Below are positions 1 to 7,742 of a DNA stretch of 19,395 nt, piece after piece. Positions within the stretch are counted from its first letter, which is position 1. Each line of letters starts with the position of its first letter. Both the position numbers and the translations under genes were made by a program. Source of the stretch: Clostridia bacterium (GTDB lineage Bacteria; Bacillota; Clostridia; Christensenellales; CAG-1252); the NCBI GenBank assembly GCA_017615495.1, contig JAGAAA010000061.1, positions 1 to 19,395 on the forward strand. Direction: 5' to 3'. A model generated the notes under the pieces. That model was not told where the DNA came from, made no database searches, and saw only the letters and a list, made by a program, of their open reading frames with translations.

Positions 1-2286
1 AGTTACGTTGTACTGCGCGGGCACGACGACGAGGGTGACGCGAGAATATGCGCCGCAAGTCAAACCTCTTGTCGAATCGGTTTTTAAATAGGTGACGACA
101 AAACGGTACGTACCGGCAAGAACGGGCGCGTCGCAAGCAACGTAATCCGCCCCGTCAAAACGGTAATATGCCGTTTGATAATCCGCAAGTTGGGCAAGCG
201 AAAGGGTCGCCGCATCGCGCGAGAAAGAAACGCCGGGCACCTTGACGCCGCCATCATAGGTAAGATCCAATGAAGAAGTATTGATGCCTATCATCGCGGA
301 AGTAGCCGTGATGGAAAACTCGGAAGAGAAAGAATCACCGATCGCCACGTTATACAAAGGAAGCGCTTTTGCGGCAACCACCTGCATCAGGTAACTGCCT
401 TCCTCCGTCGGCGCGGAGAGCAAACGCTTGTAAAGGTTGCCCGATTTCAAATAGTAAACGATGGTAAAATCGGGGTCTGCGCCTTCCGGCTGATCGAGAA
501 GGACGGCGTCCGTAAGAGCGTCGCGGAATTCAACGCCCGTCCCGACGACAACGTCAACGGGACGATAAACGATGGAATAGGAGCCGCGATAAGTTGCCCC
601 CGCGGGCACGCCAAGCCTATCGATGGCGTTTTGAATATGGAGTTCGTAAACGTACTCGCCAACGGCAGAAGGCGCCGTCGTGCCAAGCAAAGTGCCGTCC
701 GCTTTATAATACGTAACGGTATACGGTCCGACGTTTGCCGCTTCGTCACCCGACACGGACGTAAAGGAGAACGCGGGGATCGTAGATGCCGTCGTGGGCA
801 GATAGTAACTCGGTCTGGTGGCATCAACGTCCAAAGAGCCGGTAACTAACTGGAATTCCTTTTCAATACTCATAGGAATGGGATAGCCCCCCACCGAGAC
901 CGCCTCGTTGAAGGTGACCACAACTTTGTACCTACCCGCCACACGCATCGTGGCGCCGCCAAGCCAGGAAGCACCGTTGTGATACTGATACGAAACGCTG
1001 TACTTGGACGCGCCGACGTCGGTATGCACGGCAGCGATCTCGTCGCCGTTCAGATCGTAAAAGACGGGTTCAACGTTGATGTCCACGTCGCCTTGGGACT
1101 TGATGCGGTAAGTGACCTCGTCCAAGATCTCGTCCTGATCGTTGACCAAATAGTAACGAACGACGTAAGGCGTGGGAAGAACTTCAAAGGGGATATCCAC
1201 GTAATCACCCGCCGAAACGCCGTAGGTATCGATGGCGTCCGTGAAGACGATGCGGTAAACGTAATCGCCAACTTCGGTGGGATTGTAAAGGTCGTGATTA
1301 ACGGGGTCGGAAGCGACCGCCCTTTCCACGTCGTCCCCTGCGGAACGGTACAAAAGTGTGGTCGAATAATCGGTGCCCGCAAGCGCGGTAAGCTTCGCAG
1401 CGGAAGCGTCGCTGAGCACCGCCTCGGGCGATTGCTCTTCATAAGCTTCGGCGTACTTCAACGTGAAGGACAAGGTTTCGCAAGTGACGGAAAACTCACG
1501 GTAGAACAAGTAATCGCCCCCGTCCGTATCCAAAGCGGAAGACGCCACGGTATAAGAAAGATCGACGGAAGAATCGATTTTGACCTTCAAGCGATATACG
1601 CCTACCTTTTTGATCTCCGTAACGGTGGAAAACGCGCCGGCGTTTTTGTACTGGACTTCGACGGTGTACTTATCCGTCCCGACCGCGCTGCCCCCTAAAC
1701 GGAGAGAAGTGGCGGCTAGGACCGAGGAATAGTAATCGAAGGAACCGTCGTCCGGCAACAAAAGGTTGCCCACCCCGCTGATGGCGGAGCCGTTTGACGC
1801 CGCCGCGTCAAGCAGGTCGTTTTGCAAAAACAGATTTTGATCGTAAATGGAAAAAGACGCCGTGCCGACCACGGTATCCTTTACGATGGAACGGAGGTCA
1901 TCGCCGGAATATTCGGAAAGAGAGCTATCCTTGGCAATTACGTCCACGCGGTAAGACCCCACCGCGGAAGGCGCGGAAGAAAGCGCGGCGCCGACGGCGT
2001 CGTAGTACTTCAATTCAAACTTGGAAAGGAAGGTGTCGTCCTTGACCCAAGACGTCCTGTCGTCGCTCACGTAAAGCGCAAAGCTCAGGTCTACCGCGGT
2101 ATTGTCATATACGAACCCGGCAGGCAAAAACTCCCCCGATGCGGTAGTAACTTCCGCCGCGATGTAGTTAACGGAAGGACTTGCCGCCGCCACCCCTGCC
2201 GACAAAACGAAAGAGAAGAAGAAAATCGCCAATAAGAAAACCAGCGAAAAAGCGAGTATGTATTTGTATCCGGTCTTTGCGCGCAT
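1..2286 (-). CDS. Secreted surface protein with repeated Ig-like modules (C-terminus outside window)
   Basis: An uninterrupted frame of 762 codons runs from an ATG at 2286 to the left edge without a stop, so the C-terminus is missing. The first 35 or so residues form a classic signal peptide: a short basic start (MRAK), a hydrophobic stretch around residues 10-30, and a likely cleavage after VAAA. The rest is beta-rich and dominated by Ig-like turns of the form VGxY or AGxY, followed by alternating hydrophobic residues. Two segments near residues 336-370 and 541-575 resemble each other (VGDYVYRIVFTDAID and VGEYVYELHIQNAID), which suggests a module of roughly 200 residues. The start is supported by a GAGGT ribosome site five bases upstream and a promoter further up. 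I infer an extracellular or wall-attached adhesin or scaffold. Any sortase or anchor motif would lie outside the window. No specific ligand can be named. Confidence 0.85.
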   Translation of the reverse strand, partial: MRAKTGYKYILAFSLVFLLAIFFFSFVLSAGVAAASPSVNYIAAEVTTASGEFLPAGFVYDNTAVDLSFALYVSDDRTSWVKDDTFLSKFELKYYDAVGAALSSAPSAVGSYRVDVIAKDSSLSEYSGDDLRSIVKDTVVGTASFSIYDQNLFLQNDLLDAAASNGSAISGVGNLLLPDDGSFDYYSSVLAATSLRLGGSAVGTDKYTVEVQYKNAGAFSTVTEIKKVGVYRLKVKIDSSVDLSYTVASSALDTDGGDYLFYREFSVTCETLSFTLKYAEAYEEQSPEAVLSDASAAKLTALAGTDYSTTLLYRSAGDDVERAVASDPVNHDLYNPTEVGDYVYRIVFTDAIDTYGVSAGDYVDIPFEVLPTPYVVRYYLVNDQDEILDEVTYRIKSQGDVDINVEPVFYDLNGDEIAAVHTDVGASKYSVSYQYHNGASWLGGATMRVAGRYKVVVTFNEAVSVGGYPIPMSIEKEFQLVTGSLDVDATRPSYYLPTTASTIPAFSFTSVSGDEAANVGPYTVTYYKADGTLLGTTAPSAVGEYVYELHIQNAIDRLGVPAGATYRGSYSIVYRPVDVVVGTGVEFRDALTDAVLLDQPEGADPDFTIVYYLKSGNLYKRLLSAPTEEGSYLMQVVAAKALPLYNVAIGDSFSSEFSITATSAMIGINTSSLDLTYDGGVKVPGVSFSRDAATLSLAQLADYQTAYYRFDGADYVACDAPVLAGTYRFVVTYLKTDSTRGLTCGAYSRVTLVVVPAQYNVT

Positions 2287-2318
2287 CGTGTACCTCGTTC
2301 GTATAAATACGTATTATA

Positions 2319-2347
2319 ATTGTAACACATTTCGCGCGCGCGTGCAA
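2319..2347 (-). promoter_or_regulatory. Sigma-A type promoter for the Ig-like surface protein
   Basis: On the minus strand a -35 TTGCAC (2347-2342) is followed after exactly 17 bp by a -10 TACAAT (2324-2319), with an extended -10 TGT directly before it. This leaves a leader of about 25-30 nt with a GAGGT ribosome site before the ATG at 2286. An overlapping TATAAT sits at 2318-2313 but lacks a properly spaced -35. Confidence 0.6.
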
Positions 2348-2351
2348 TACT

Positions 2352-3011
2352 TTATCCGTAAAAACACGCGTTAGCGAGCACGTTGCCGACCGCCTCTCCC
2401 AAAACTTTTTCGTAATCCTTGGAGCCAAACACCGCGTCGCATCCGTAACGCACCAAACAGTCGGGAAGATCCCACGTTTGACAACGCAACGTTACTTTTT
2501 CAAAATCTACGGATATTTCCGTGTTTTTGAAGCAAAAAGGAATGCGCAAAATGAAGCGCGCGCTGTCCGGCAAAAAGCCGGCGTGTGCAGTCTTTTTCAC
2601 TTGATCCAAAATGACGCTTACTTCGGCGCACACGACCAAACGATCGAGTTCGGACGCAAAACCGACTTTTTCCAACCGTCCTCGTACGGGAACGGGCGCC
2701 TCGAAAAATGCGACGATCAAATAAAGCAAACGCCCCATTTCTTCCGAGGAAAGGGGCTCGTCCAAGCGACATTCGGAAAACGGCTCCGCAAAGGACGTCA
2801 CCTGCTCTTTTTCAACAAAGCCCAAGGAGCGCATCGCGTCTTCTTCGTCGATCTCCTCGTCAAAGCAATAAGTGACGGTGTTTTTGGGAACGTCATCAGA
2901 AACTTCCGCAAAAAGAGGTGCGGCGACGTCTTCCGCCCTGCTTGCAAAAAATATTCCCGTCAGAAAAACGGCAGTCACAAAAAGCGCCGTAACAAAGATC
3001 CACCCTTTCAT
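2352..3011 (-). CDS. Membrane-anchored protein of unknown function
   Basis: This 219-residue protein begins with a basic-hydrophobic segment (residues 2-24, ending FFASRAED) that reads as a signal anchor or uncleaved signal peptide, so the rest would lie outside the membrane. The remainder is a mixed alpha/beta sequence with an acidic stretch (DEEIDEEDA, about residues 51-59) and a fairly conserved-looking C-terminal half. I do not recognise the family. I considered the sporulation protein YunB because of the similar size and topology, but the motifs do not match well enough. The ATG overlaps the stop of the upstream hydrolase gene by four bases (ATGA), and a GGAG sits seven bases upstream, so the two genes are translated together from one mRNA. 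That is the only clue to its role. Confidence 0.75.
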   Translation of the reverse strand: MKGWIFVTALFVTAVFLTGIFFASRAEDVAAPLFAEVSDDVPKNTVTYCFDEEIDEEDAMRSLGFVEKEQVTSFAEPFSECRLDEPLSSEEMGRLLYLIVAFFEAPVPVRGRLEKVGFASELDRLVVCAEVSVILDQVKKTAHAGFLPDSARFILRIPFCFKNTEISVDFEKVTLRCQTWDLPDCLVRYGCDAVFGSKDYEKVLGEAVGNVLANACFYG

Positions 3012-3886
3012 TTTGCCGCTCCGTACAAATACGCTCGTATTTTGTTAAAAACTTCTTTCTGTGCCTGCGCCCCTTCCGGCGTTGCCATCAGCGGAAAACA
3101 ATGCTGTTGCGCCTGCCCTTCCACGTAAGTTACCGTCGCGCCGCTTTTTGACTTTTCACGAAAAAACGTTTGCGCGTCGGGACGAAACACTTCCTTCTCC
3201 CCCGCGAAGAGCAAAATGTTTTTGCCCGCGTATTCTCCGTAAATCGGGCTGACGCGAACGTCGGTTTCGGAAGTTCCTTCCCGCCACAGCGCCGCCGCAT
3301 AATCCAACTTGGAAAGGGAGAGCATTTTGTCGCTTTTGACCTTGCGCCCTTCTTCACCGATCGAAAGTCTGAGCCAAGGCGAGATCGCGACCACCTTTTT
3401 GGCGGAAGGATGCTCCGCCGCCAGCGAAAGGGCAAGCGCCGCGCCGCTGCTATCCCCCACCAAACAAACCTCCCCTTTCTTTTTCAAAAAGGCGTAATAG
3501 TTGTTCAACAAGGCAAAGCACGGGACCGCCGAGGAAAAAGGCAACTTCGCATAAAGCGGAAAGTACACTTTAGCATGGGTGTTTTTTGCGATGCGAGCGG
3601 CAAACTTCACTTGCGCGCGCCTATACGCGTTTACGTACCCGCTGCCGTGAAGATACATCACGCATTTTGCGGTATCGACCTCACGCGGGACGAAGACGAA
3701 ATACGGCATGCCGCAGTAGACCTCTTTTTCCACACGCACGCCGAGAAATCGCGGCGCTCTTTTTTCGCTCCGCTTGTTTTTGACCGCGCTCCTTCGCATC
3801 ATTTTGTAAAAGGTCTTTTGAGAAACAGGCTTCGACGCGCCGGAAAGACGCAAAAAGCACTCTATGATCCCGCTTGCCGCACTCAT
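3008..3886 (-). CDS. Alpha/beta hydrolase (hormone-sensitive-lipase-like esterase)
   Basis: A 292-residue alpha/beta hydrolase. The oxyanion-hole motif HGSG (residues 80-83, preceded by the strand CVMYL) and the nucleophile elbow GDSSG (144-148, Ser146) are in the right order. An acidic residue in GEKEVFRPDA (about 230-237) and a histidine in QQHCFP (His262) complete a plausible triad. This layout is typical of the HSL/acetyl-esterase group, which hydrolyses short-chain or small esters in the cytoplasm; no signal peptide is visible. The usual HGGG motif is altered to HGSG. Start choice is uncertain: the ATG at 3886 gives the N-terminus expected for the family, but an in-frame GTG at 3913 sits exactly six bases after a possible -10 box, as in the leaderless prepilin genes. 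Neither start has a ribosome site. The gene is coupled to the downstream small membrane protein. Confidence 0.85.
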   Translation of the reverse strand: MSAASGIIECFLRLSGASKPVSQKTFYKMMRRSAVKNKRSEKRAPRFLGVRVEKEVYCGMPYFVFVPREVDTAKCVMYLHGSGYVNAYRRAQVKFAARIAKNTHAKVYFPLYAKLPFSSAVPCFALLNNYYAFLKKKGEVCLVGDSSGAALALSLAAEHPSAKKVVAISPWLRLSIGEEGRKVKSDKMLSLSKLDYAAALWREGTSETDVRVSPIYGEYAGKNILLFAGEKEVFRPDAQTFFREKSKSGATVTYVEGQAQQHCFPLMATPEGAQAQKEVFNKIRAYLYGAAK

Positions 3887-3913
3887 GGTTGAAGTATGGA
3901 CAAGCGCGCGCAC

Positions 3914-3925
3914 GTTTACAATATA
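3914..3925 (-). promoter_or_regulatory. Possible -10 element upstream of the hydrolase
   Basis: TATATT (3925-3920) on the minus strand is followed by six bases and then an in-frame GTG. No convincing -35 is seen; the region 17 bp upstream is the T-tract of the transketolase terminator. The spacing is the same as in the two prepilin promoters near 10.65-10.72 kb, which is why it is listed. Confidence 0.3.
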
Positions 3926-3930
3926 CTAAC

Positions 3931-3969
3931 AAAAAAACATAAAAAAAGAGGCGTGAAACCTCACGCCTC
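3931..3969 (-). terminator. Rho-independent terminator of the transketolase operon
   Basis: A perfect 9-bp stem (GAGGCGTGA / TCACGCCTC, 3948-3956 and 3961-3969) with a 4-base loop is followed on the minus strand by seven T, ATG and seven more T. It lies 14 bases past the stop of the transketolase C-terminal subunit. On the plus strand the stem is not followed by a T-run. Confidence 0.92.
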
Positions 3970-3983
3970 GTATGTGGTTTTTC

Positions 3984-4946
3984 TTACTTGCCGAGCAATT
4001 CAAGCACGTTCTTTTCAATGCCCGCCGCATCGATCTCGTAATGCGCCAAGATGTCCTTCCTCGCGCCGATGATCGAGAATTCGTCGGGGACGCCGAGGCG
4101 CTTAAACTTCTTGACGCCGCCGTTTTCCGCAATCACTTCCGCAACCGCGCTGCCCAAAGCGCCGATCACGTTGTGATCCTCCGCCGTGATGATGCCGCCC
4201 GTTTCTTTCATTGCGGAAAGGATCTCCGCTTTGTCGATGGGTTTGATGGTGTGCATATTGACGACGCGAAGGCTGATGCCCTTTTGCTTCAACGACTCCG
4301 CAGCGACAAGCGCTTGATAAACCATGCTGCCGCAAGCAATGACGGTGAAGTCCTTGCCTTCCGCCATGCGTACCGCCTTGCCGATCTCGAAGCCGTAATC
4401 ATAGGTGTTGTAAACGTCGTAGTCGGTGCCGCGGTTGATACGGATATACATCGGGCCGAACTTTTCGTAAACCGCCTTGGTGGCAAGTTGCGTTTCGACG
4501 TAGTCTGCCGGGCAGATGATGGTAAGGTTTGCCATACCACGGAGCGCCGCGATATCCTCAAGCGCGTGGTGGGTGCTTCCCGCCTGAGAGAAGGAAGTGC
4601 CGCCGTGTGAGCCGAGCATTTTCACGTTGGCGTTTTGATAGCAAATGTCGGTGTGGATCTGATCAAGGTCACGCAAAGAAGCGAAGACCGAGAAGGTTGC
4701 CGCATAGGGGACGAGCCCGCCGAGGGCAAGACCTGCCGCCATGCTCATCATATTTTGTTCCGCAATACCCACGTCAAACACTCTTTCGGGGTATTTCTTT
4801 TGCATGATGGTAACTTTGACGGACCCTGCGAGGTCGGCGGAAAGAGCGCAAACTTCGGGATGCTGATCCGCAAGTTCCAAAAGTGCCTTACCAAAGGCTT
4901 CCGTCGTGCTTCTTGCTTCCTGACCGATAATAGCGAAGTCTTTCAT
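3984..4946 (-). CDS. Transketolase, C-terminal subunit (pyrimidine-binding and C-terminal domains)
   Basis: This 320-residue protein is the second half of a split transketolase. It contains the pyrimidine-binding domain with GIAEQNM (residues 60-66), whose Glu63 is the expected glutamate that activates thiamine diphosphate. Further family segments are the FSVFASLRDLDQIHTDIC stretch (85-102) and GSHGGTSF (112-119), and a C-terminal domain ends in LGVPDEF and related motifs. It needs the partner encoded directly upstream to form the active enzyme, which transfers two-carbon ketol units in the non-oxidative pentose phosphate pathway in the cytoplasm. The ATG starts immediately after the TAA of the upstream gene, with a GGAGG site overlapping that gene's end, which favours one-to-one production. 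A related two-subunit ThDP enzyme such as a DXS-like protein is possible but fits less well. Confidence 0.93.
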   Translation of the reverse strand: MKDFAIIGQEARSTTEAFGKALLELADQHPEVCALSADLAGSVKVTIMQKKYPERVFDVGIAEQNMMSMAAGLALGGLVPYAATFSVFASLRDLDQIHTDICYQNANVKMLGSHGGTSFSQAGSTHHALEDIAALRGMANLTIICPADYVETQLATKAVYEKFGPMYIRINRGTDYDVYNTYDYGFEIGKAVRMAEGKDFTVIACGSMVYQALVAAESLKQKGISLRVVNMHTIKPIDKAEILSAMKETGGIITAEDHNVIGALGSAVAEVIAENGGVKKFKRLGVPDEFSIIGARKDILAHYEIDAAGIEKNVLELLGK

Positions 4947-5819
4947 TTATTTACCCTCCTTTTCCGCTCTGGCAACGCGAACTTTTTCATAGGCGTCGAG
5001 GTCGCGGAACGCTTCTTGGAGCTGCGCCTCGTCAAGAGTGCCGTAATGCCACTTGTAATTGTCCTTCATAAAGCCGACGCCCTCGCCCTTGTAGGTATCG
5101 AGGATGATCACGACGGGCTTGTCCGAAGTGTTTGCCTTGGCGTTTTCAAGCGCTGTAACGATCTTGTCGATGTTGTGACCGTCCACTTCCACCACGTCGA
5201 AGCCGAAGGCGCGCCACTTATCCGCAAAGGGCTCCAAGCCCATCACGTCTTCGGTGCGACCGTCGATCATGCACTTGTTTCTATCCACGATGGTGATAAG
5301 GTTGGTAACTTTGAAATGAGAAATGCTCATCGCCGCTTCCCAAATGCTGCCCTCGTCGCACTCGCCGTCGCCCAAAAGGACGTAGGTGAAGTACTTTTTG
5401 CCGCGGAGCTTAGCCGCCATAGCCAAACCGAGGCCGATGGAAAGCCCGTGACCGAGCGAGCCGGTGGACGCCTCCAAACCGGGCACCTTGCGCTTGTCAA
5501 GGTGAACGCCGAAGGGCGAGCCCGTATGGTTGTAAGTGGGCAAAAGCGCCTCGTCCACGATGCCGAGGTCGGCAAGGATGGGCGCGGTGATCACGCCGGC
5601 GTGTCCCTTGCTGATGATGAGCCTATCGCGATCTTCGTCAAGGTAATTGTCCTTGCTGAAGTTCATAACTTTATAATAAAGAGCGGTGAGTACGTCCGCG
5701 CTGCTATATGCGCCTCCGATGTGCGCGCCTTTCGCCCAAACGCAAACTTCGGCAGTTTTGCGACGGAGCTGAGAGGCCTTTTTTTCAAGAGCGATCCATT
5801 GTTCTTTGGTAAGTGCCAT
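4947..5819 (-). CDS. Transketolase, N-terminal subunit (diphosphate-binding domain)
   Basis: This 290-residue protein carries the thiamine-diphosphate binding motif starting at GDGECDEG (residues 150-157) and ending at VDRN (178-181), as expected for the GDG-X-N signature that binds the diphosphate through a metal ion. GAHIGGAYSSAD (31-42) and SKGHAG (70-75) supply the conserved substrate-site histidines of transketolases. The length is normal for the N-terminal half of a split enzyme, common in Clostridia and archaea. The start at 5819 is fixed by an AGGAGG site nine bases upstream. A promoter lies just before it, inside the end of the preceding gene, so the pair forms an independent two-gene operon closed by the terminator at 3931-3969. 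Confidence 0.94.
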   Translation of the reverse strand: MALTKEQWIALEKKASQLRRKTAEVCVWAKGAHIGGAYSSADVLTALYYKVMNFSKDNYLDEDRDRLIISKGHAGVITAPILADLGIVDEALLPTYNHTGSPFGVHLDKRKVPGLEASTGSLGHGLSIGLGLAMAAKLRGKKYFTYVLLGDGECDEGSIWEAAMSISHFKVTNLITIVDRNKCMIDGRTEDVMGLEPFADKWRAFGFDVVEVDGHNIDKIVTALENAKANTSDKPVVIILDTYKGEGVGFMKDNYKWHYGTLDEAQLQEAFRDLDAYEKVRVARAEKEGK

Positions 5820-5841
5820 TTCCGTTTTCCTCCTATAAATA

Positions 5842-5870
5842 ATTATAGTCTACTTGCGTCCGAATAGCAA
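5842..5870 (-). promoter_or_regulatory. Promoter of the transketolase operon
   Basis: On the minus strand TTGCTA (5870-5865) and TATAAT (5847-5842) are separated by 17 bp. The -35 lies within the last codons of the upstream 630-residue gene, whose TAG stop is at 5850-5852. The AGGAGG site of the transketolase gene follows about 13 bases after the -10, giving a short leader. Confidence 0.65.
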
Positions 5871-7742
5871 GTCAAAGTGATACAAAACTACGTCTTCCCC
5901 ACAAGAAATTTCCTCGTACGGAGGGAGGGTAAAGCCGTTTACCGTAGCGACGGCAGCTTTGCTTCTTCTGCCCACGCCCTTCTCCTCAAAAAGGGTCAAA
6001 CAAGCGGATGCGATCCTACGCGATAAGGCGAGGTATTGCTCTTCGCCCGTCGCGCGAGCGTACTTTTCATACACTTCCGCAAAACGAACGGCGGTGAAGT
6101 GCGGCGACATATCGTAAACCAACCCGCTTGCCCTATCGCTTTGGAAGATCTCCGGCACGTCGCTCGTGGCGTAAGACAGCGACGGAAACGAGAAATTGGA
6201 CAAGCGCGAAACGTGTTCCTCCGCGACCAGCAGGTAGTATTCCTTCCCCGTCAGGAAGTAAGCGTCCAACAAAGTGGAAAGCGCGCCGTAAACGATCTCC
6301 GGCCCGTACGAAAGCCCCTTAAAGGACGCGTATTTGTTGCCGCTGGCGATGATCTTATCCGCCGCCTCCGAAATGAGCTCCGTGAGTTGCTCCGCCAAAG
6401 AATCCTTCCCCTCTTTGCGCAAGGCGTTTACCACTCTTTCCGCCGAAGTGACTTCATAGACCGAGCCGCTCTTGTAAAGGTTGCAGAGGATGACCGCGCT
6501 TTGCATCAAAGCGCCCGGGTCGCCGGAGCAGAGATATTTCTCGTATTTGATAGCGGAAAACAGCGGGTAATTGTAGTACTTTTTGCAAAAACGCGCGCGC
6601 TTGCCGTTAACGTCGTCAGAGACCTCCCCGCCACGATAGATCTCCCTATCGTAAAACGCGACGGCTTCTTCCGTCTTTTGCTTTAGCTCCTCGCTGAGTT
6701 CGCCCTTTTGCCATTCGCGCAACAAAAGGAGCAACGGCGCGGCGCGAAAACCGCTCAAATTAAAGGGACTGCGCACGCCGCTTTTGATAACGACCTCGTC
6801 GTTTTGCCTATCGTACGCGGCAAACGCTCCGCGGAATTTTCCTTCCGCAAGTTGCTGTTTTTCGGTAACGAAGCGAATGCGATTTTTGAGGAGATCGCGC
6901 GATAAAACGAAGTACGAAGCGCAAAGCTTTTTGTTTTCGGAACAGATCGTCACACGATGCTCGCCAAACCCTTTTGCCGTAACGCGGCAAACGCCGTCCA
7001 CGAAGGGGACTTCCCCTTCTTCCGTTTGCAGTACGGCGCCACTGTCGGAACGAAAAACAACTTCCTCCCCCTCAAAAACGGTAAGGTCGTCACAGGTGGC
7101 GGTCAACAAACCCGAGACGGATGCCTTCTTAAAAAAGTCCTCCCTTCCGCCGCACGGGAAAAGCAAGAACTCGCAATCGTAGTTTTCCTGCGGCGCAAGC
7201 GTCATCGCGGGCAAGCGAAGGATGATCTCCCCCCTTTCCCCTTTATAAGCGCCGCGCTCCAAAGCGTAGGAATAGCATTCCCCCTTGGTCATCACCAGCC
7301 CCAACGCGGGCAAATCATCCGAATACTTTTCGCAATAGATATACGTTGCGCCCTGCGCGCGAACGTGAGCGTGCACGCGACGACGAAGAGAGATCTCCGG
7401 ATCGTCAAACCGGTCGAAGAAAGGCGTATAAACGCCGATATCCCCTTCCTTTAAATCAACTTTGTTTTTCCCTTCGTTTTTGAAGGAATAAGCAAAGGAG
7501 ACCGCCCCTTCTTTTTGCGTGACGGTAACCGAACAAACGATCTCGGAAAAATACAAAAATTCCGCCGTAAACTTCCCGCCCGTAAAATTGCTTTTCAACA
7601 AGAAATTGTTGCCGTAAGGAAGCGCGAAATTTTTGCCGTAGACCCATGAAAGAGTTTCGGGATCGCCGTCCACGGACAAGCGCTCCACGCCGAAGGTCGT
7701 TTTGTTAAAATAGAGAGTAAGACCGGCTGCGGAAAAGATCAT
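5850..7742 (-). CDS. Beta-sandwich plus alpha-helical protein, possible carbohydrate-active enzyme
   Basis: I do not recognise this 630-residue protein as a named family. Residues 1-205 are beta-rich and end in a pattern (EFLLFPCGGREDFFKKA) like that after a mutarotase-type beta-sandwich. Residues 215-285 look like a small Ig-like domain. From about residue 290 to the end the sequence is almost all amphipathic helices (for example YGPEIVYGALSTLLDAYFL), as in the alpha/alpha toroids of six-hairpin glycosidases and polysaccharide lyases. I infer an enzyme or binding protein acting on glycans, but I cannot name catalytic residues. There is no signal peptide, which places it in the cytoplasm. Its ATG overlaps the stop of the upstream transglutaminase-like gene by four bases, and there is no ribosome site close by, so translation is probably coupled. 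No terminator follows; transcription may read on into the transketolase genes. Confidence 0.8.
   Translation of the reverse strand: MIFSAAGLTLYFNKTTFGVERLSVDGDPETLSWVYGKNFALPYGNNFLLKSNFTGGKFTAEFLYFSEIVCSVTVTQKEGAVSFAYSFKNEGKNKVDLKEGDIGVYTPFFDRFDDPEISLRRRVHAHVRAQGATYIYCEKYSDDLPALGLVMTKGECYSYALERGAYKGERGEIILRLPAMTLAPQENYDCEFLLFPCGGREDFFKKASVSGLLTATCDDLTVFEGEEVVFRSDSGAVLQTEEGEVPFVDGVCRVTAKGFGEHRVTICSENKKLCASYFVLSRDLLKNRIRFVTEKQQLAEGKFRGAFAAYDRQNDEVVIKSGVRSPFNLSGFRAAPLLLLLREWQKGELSEELKQKTEEAVAFYDREIYRGGEVSDDVNGKRARFCKKYYNYPLFSAIKYEKYLCSGDPGALMQSAVILCNLYKSGSVYEVTSAERVVNALRKEGKDSLAEQLTELISEAADKIIASGNKYASFKGLSYGPEIVYGALSTLLDAYFLTGKEYYLLVAEEHVSRLSNFSFPSLSYATSDVPEIFQSDRASGLVYDMSPHFTAVRFAEVYEKYARATGEEQYLALSRRIASACLTLFEEKGVGRRSKAAVATVNGFTLPPYEEISCGEDVVLYHFDLLFGRK

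Noticed and set aside
2352..3011. Assignment of the small membrane-anchored protein as the sporulation protein YunB.
   Set aside because: Size and topology agree, but the characteristic central and C-terminal motifs could not be found.
4635..5867. A 410-codon open frame on the plus strand.
   Set aside because: It lies opposite the transketolase pair, whose motifs are unmistakable. It shows no recognisable domain and reflects codon bias on the other strand.
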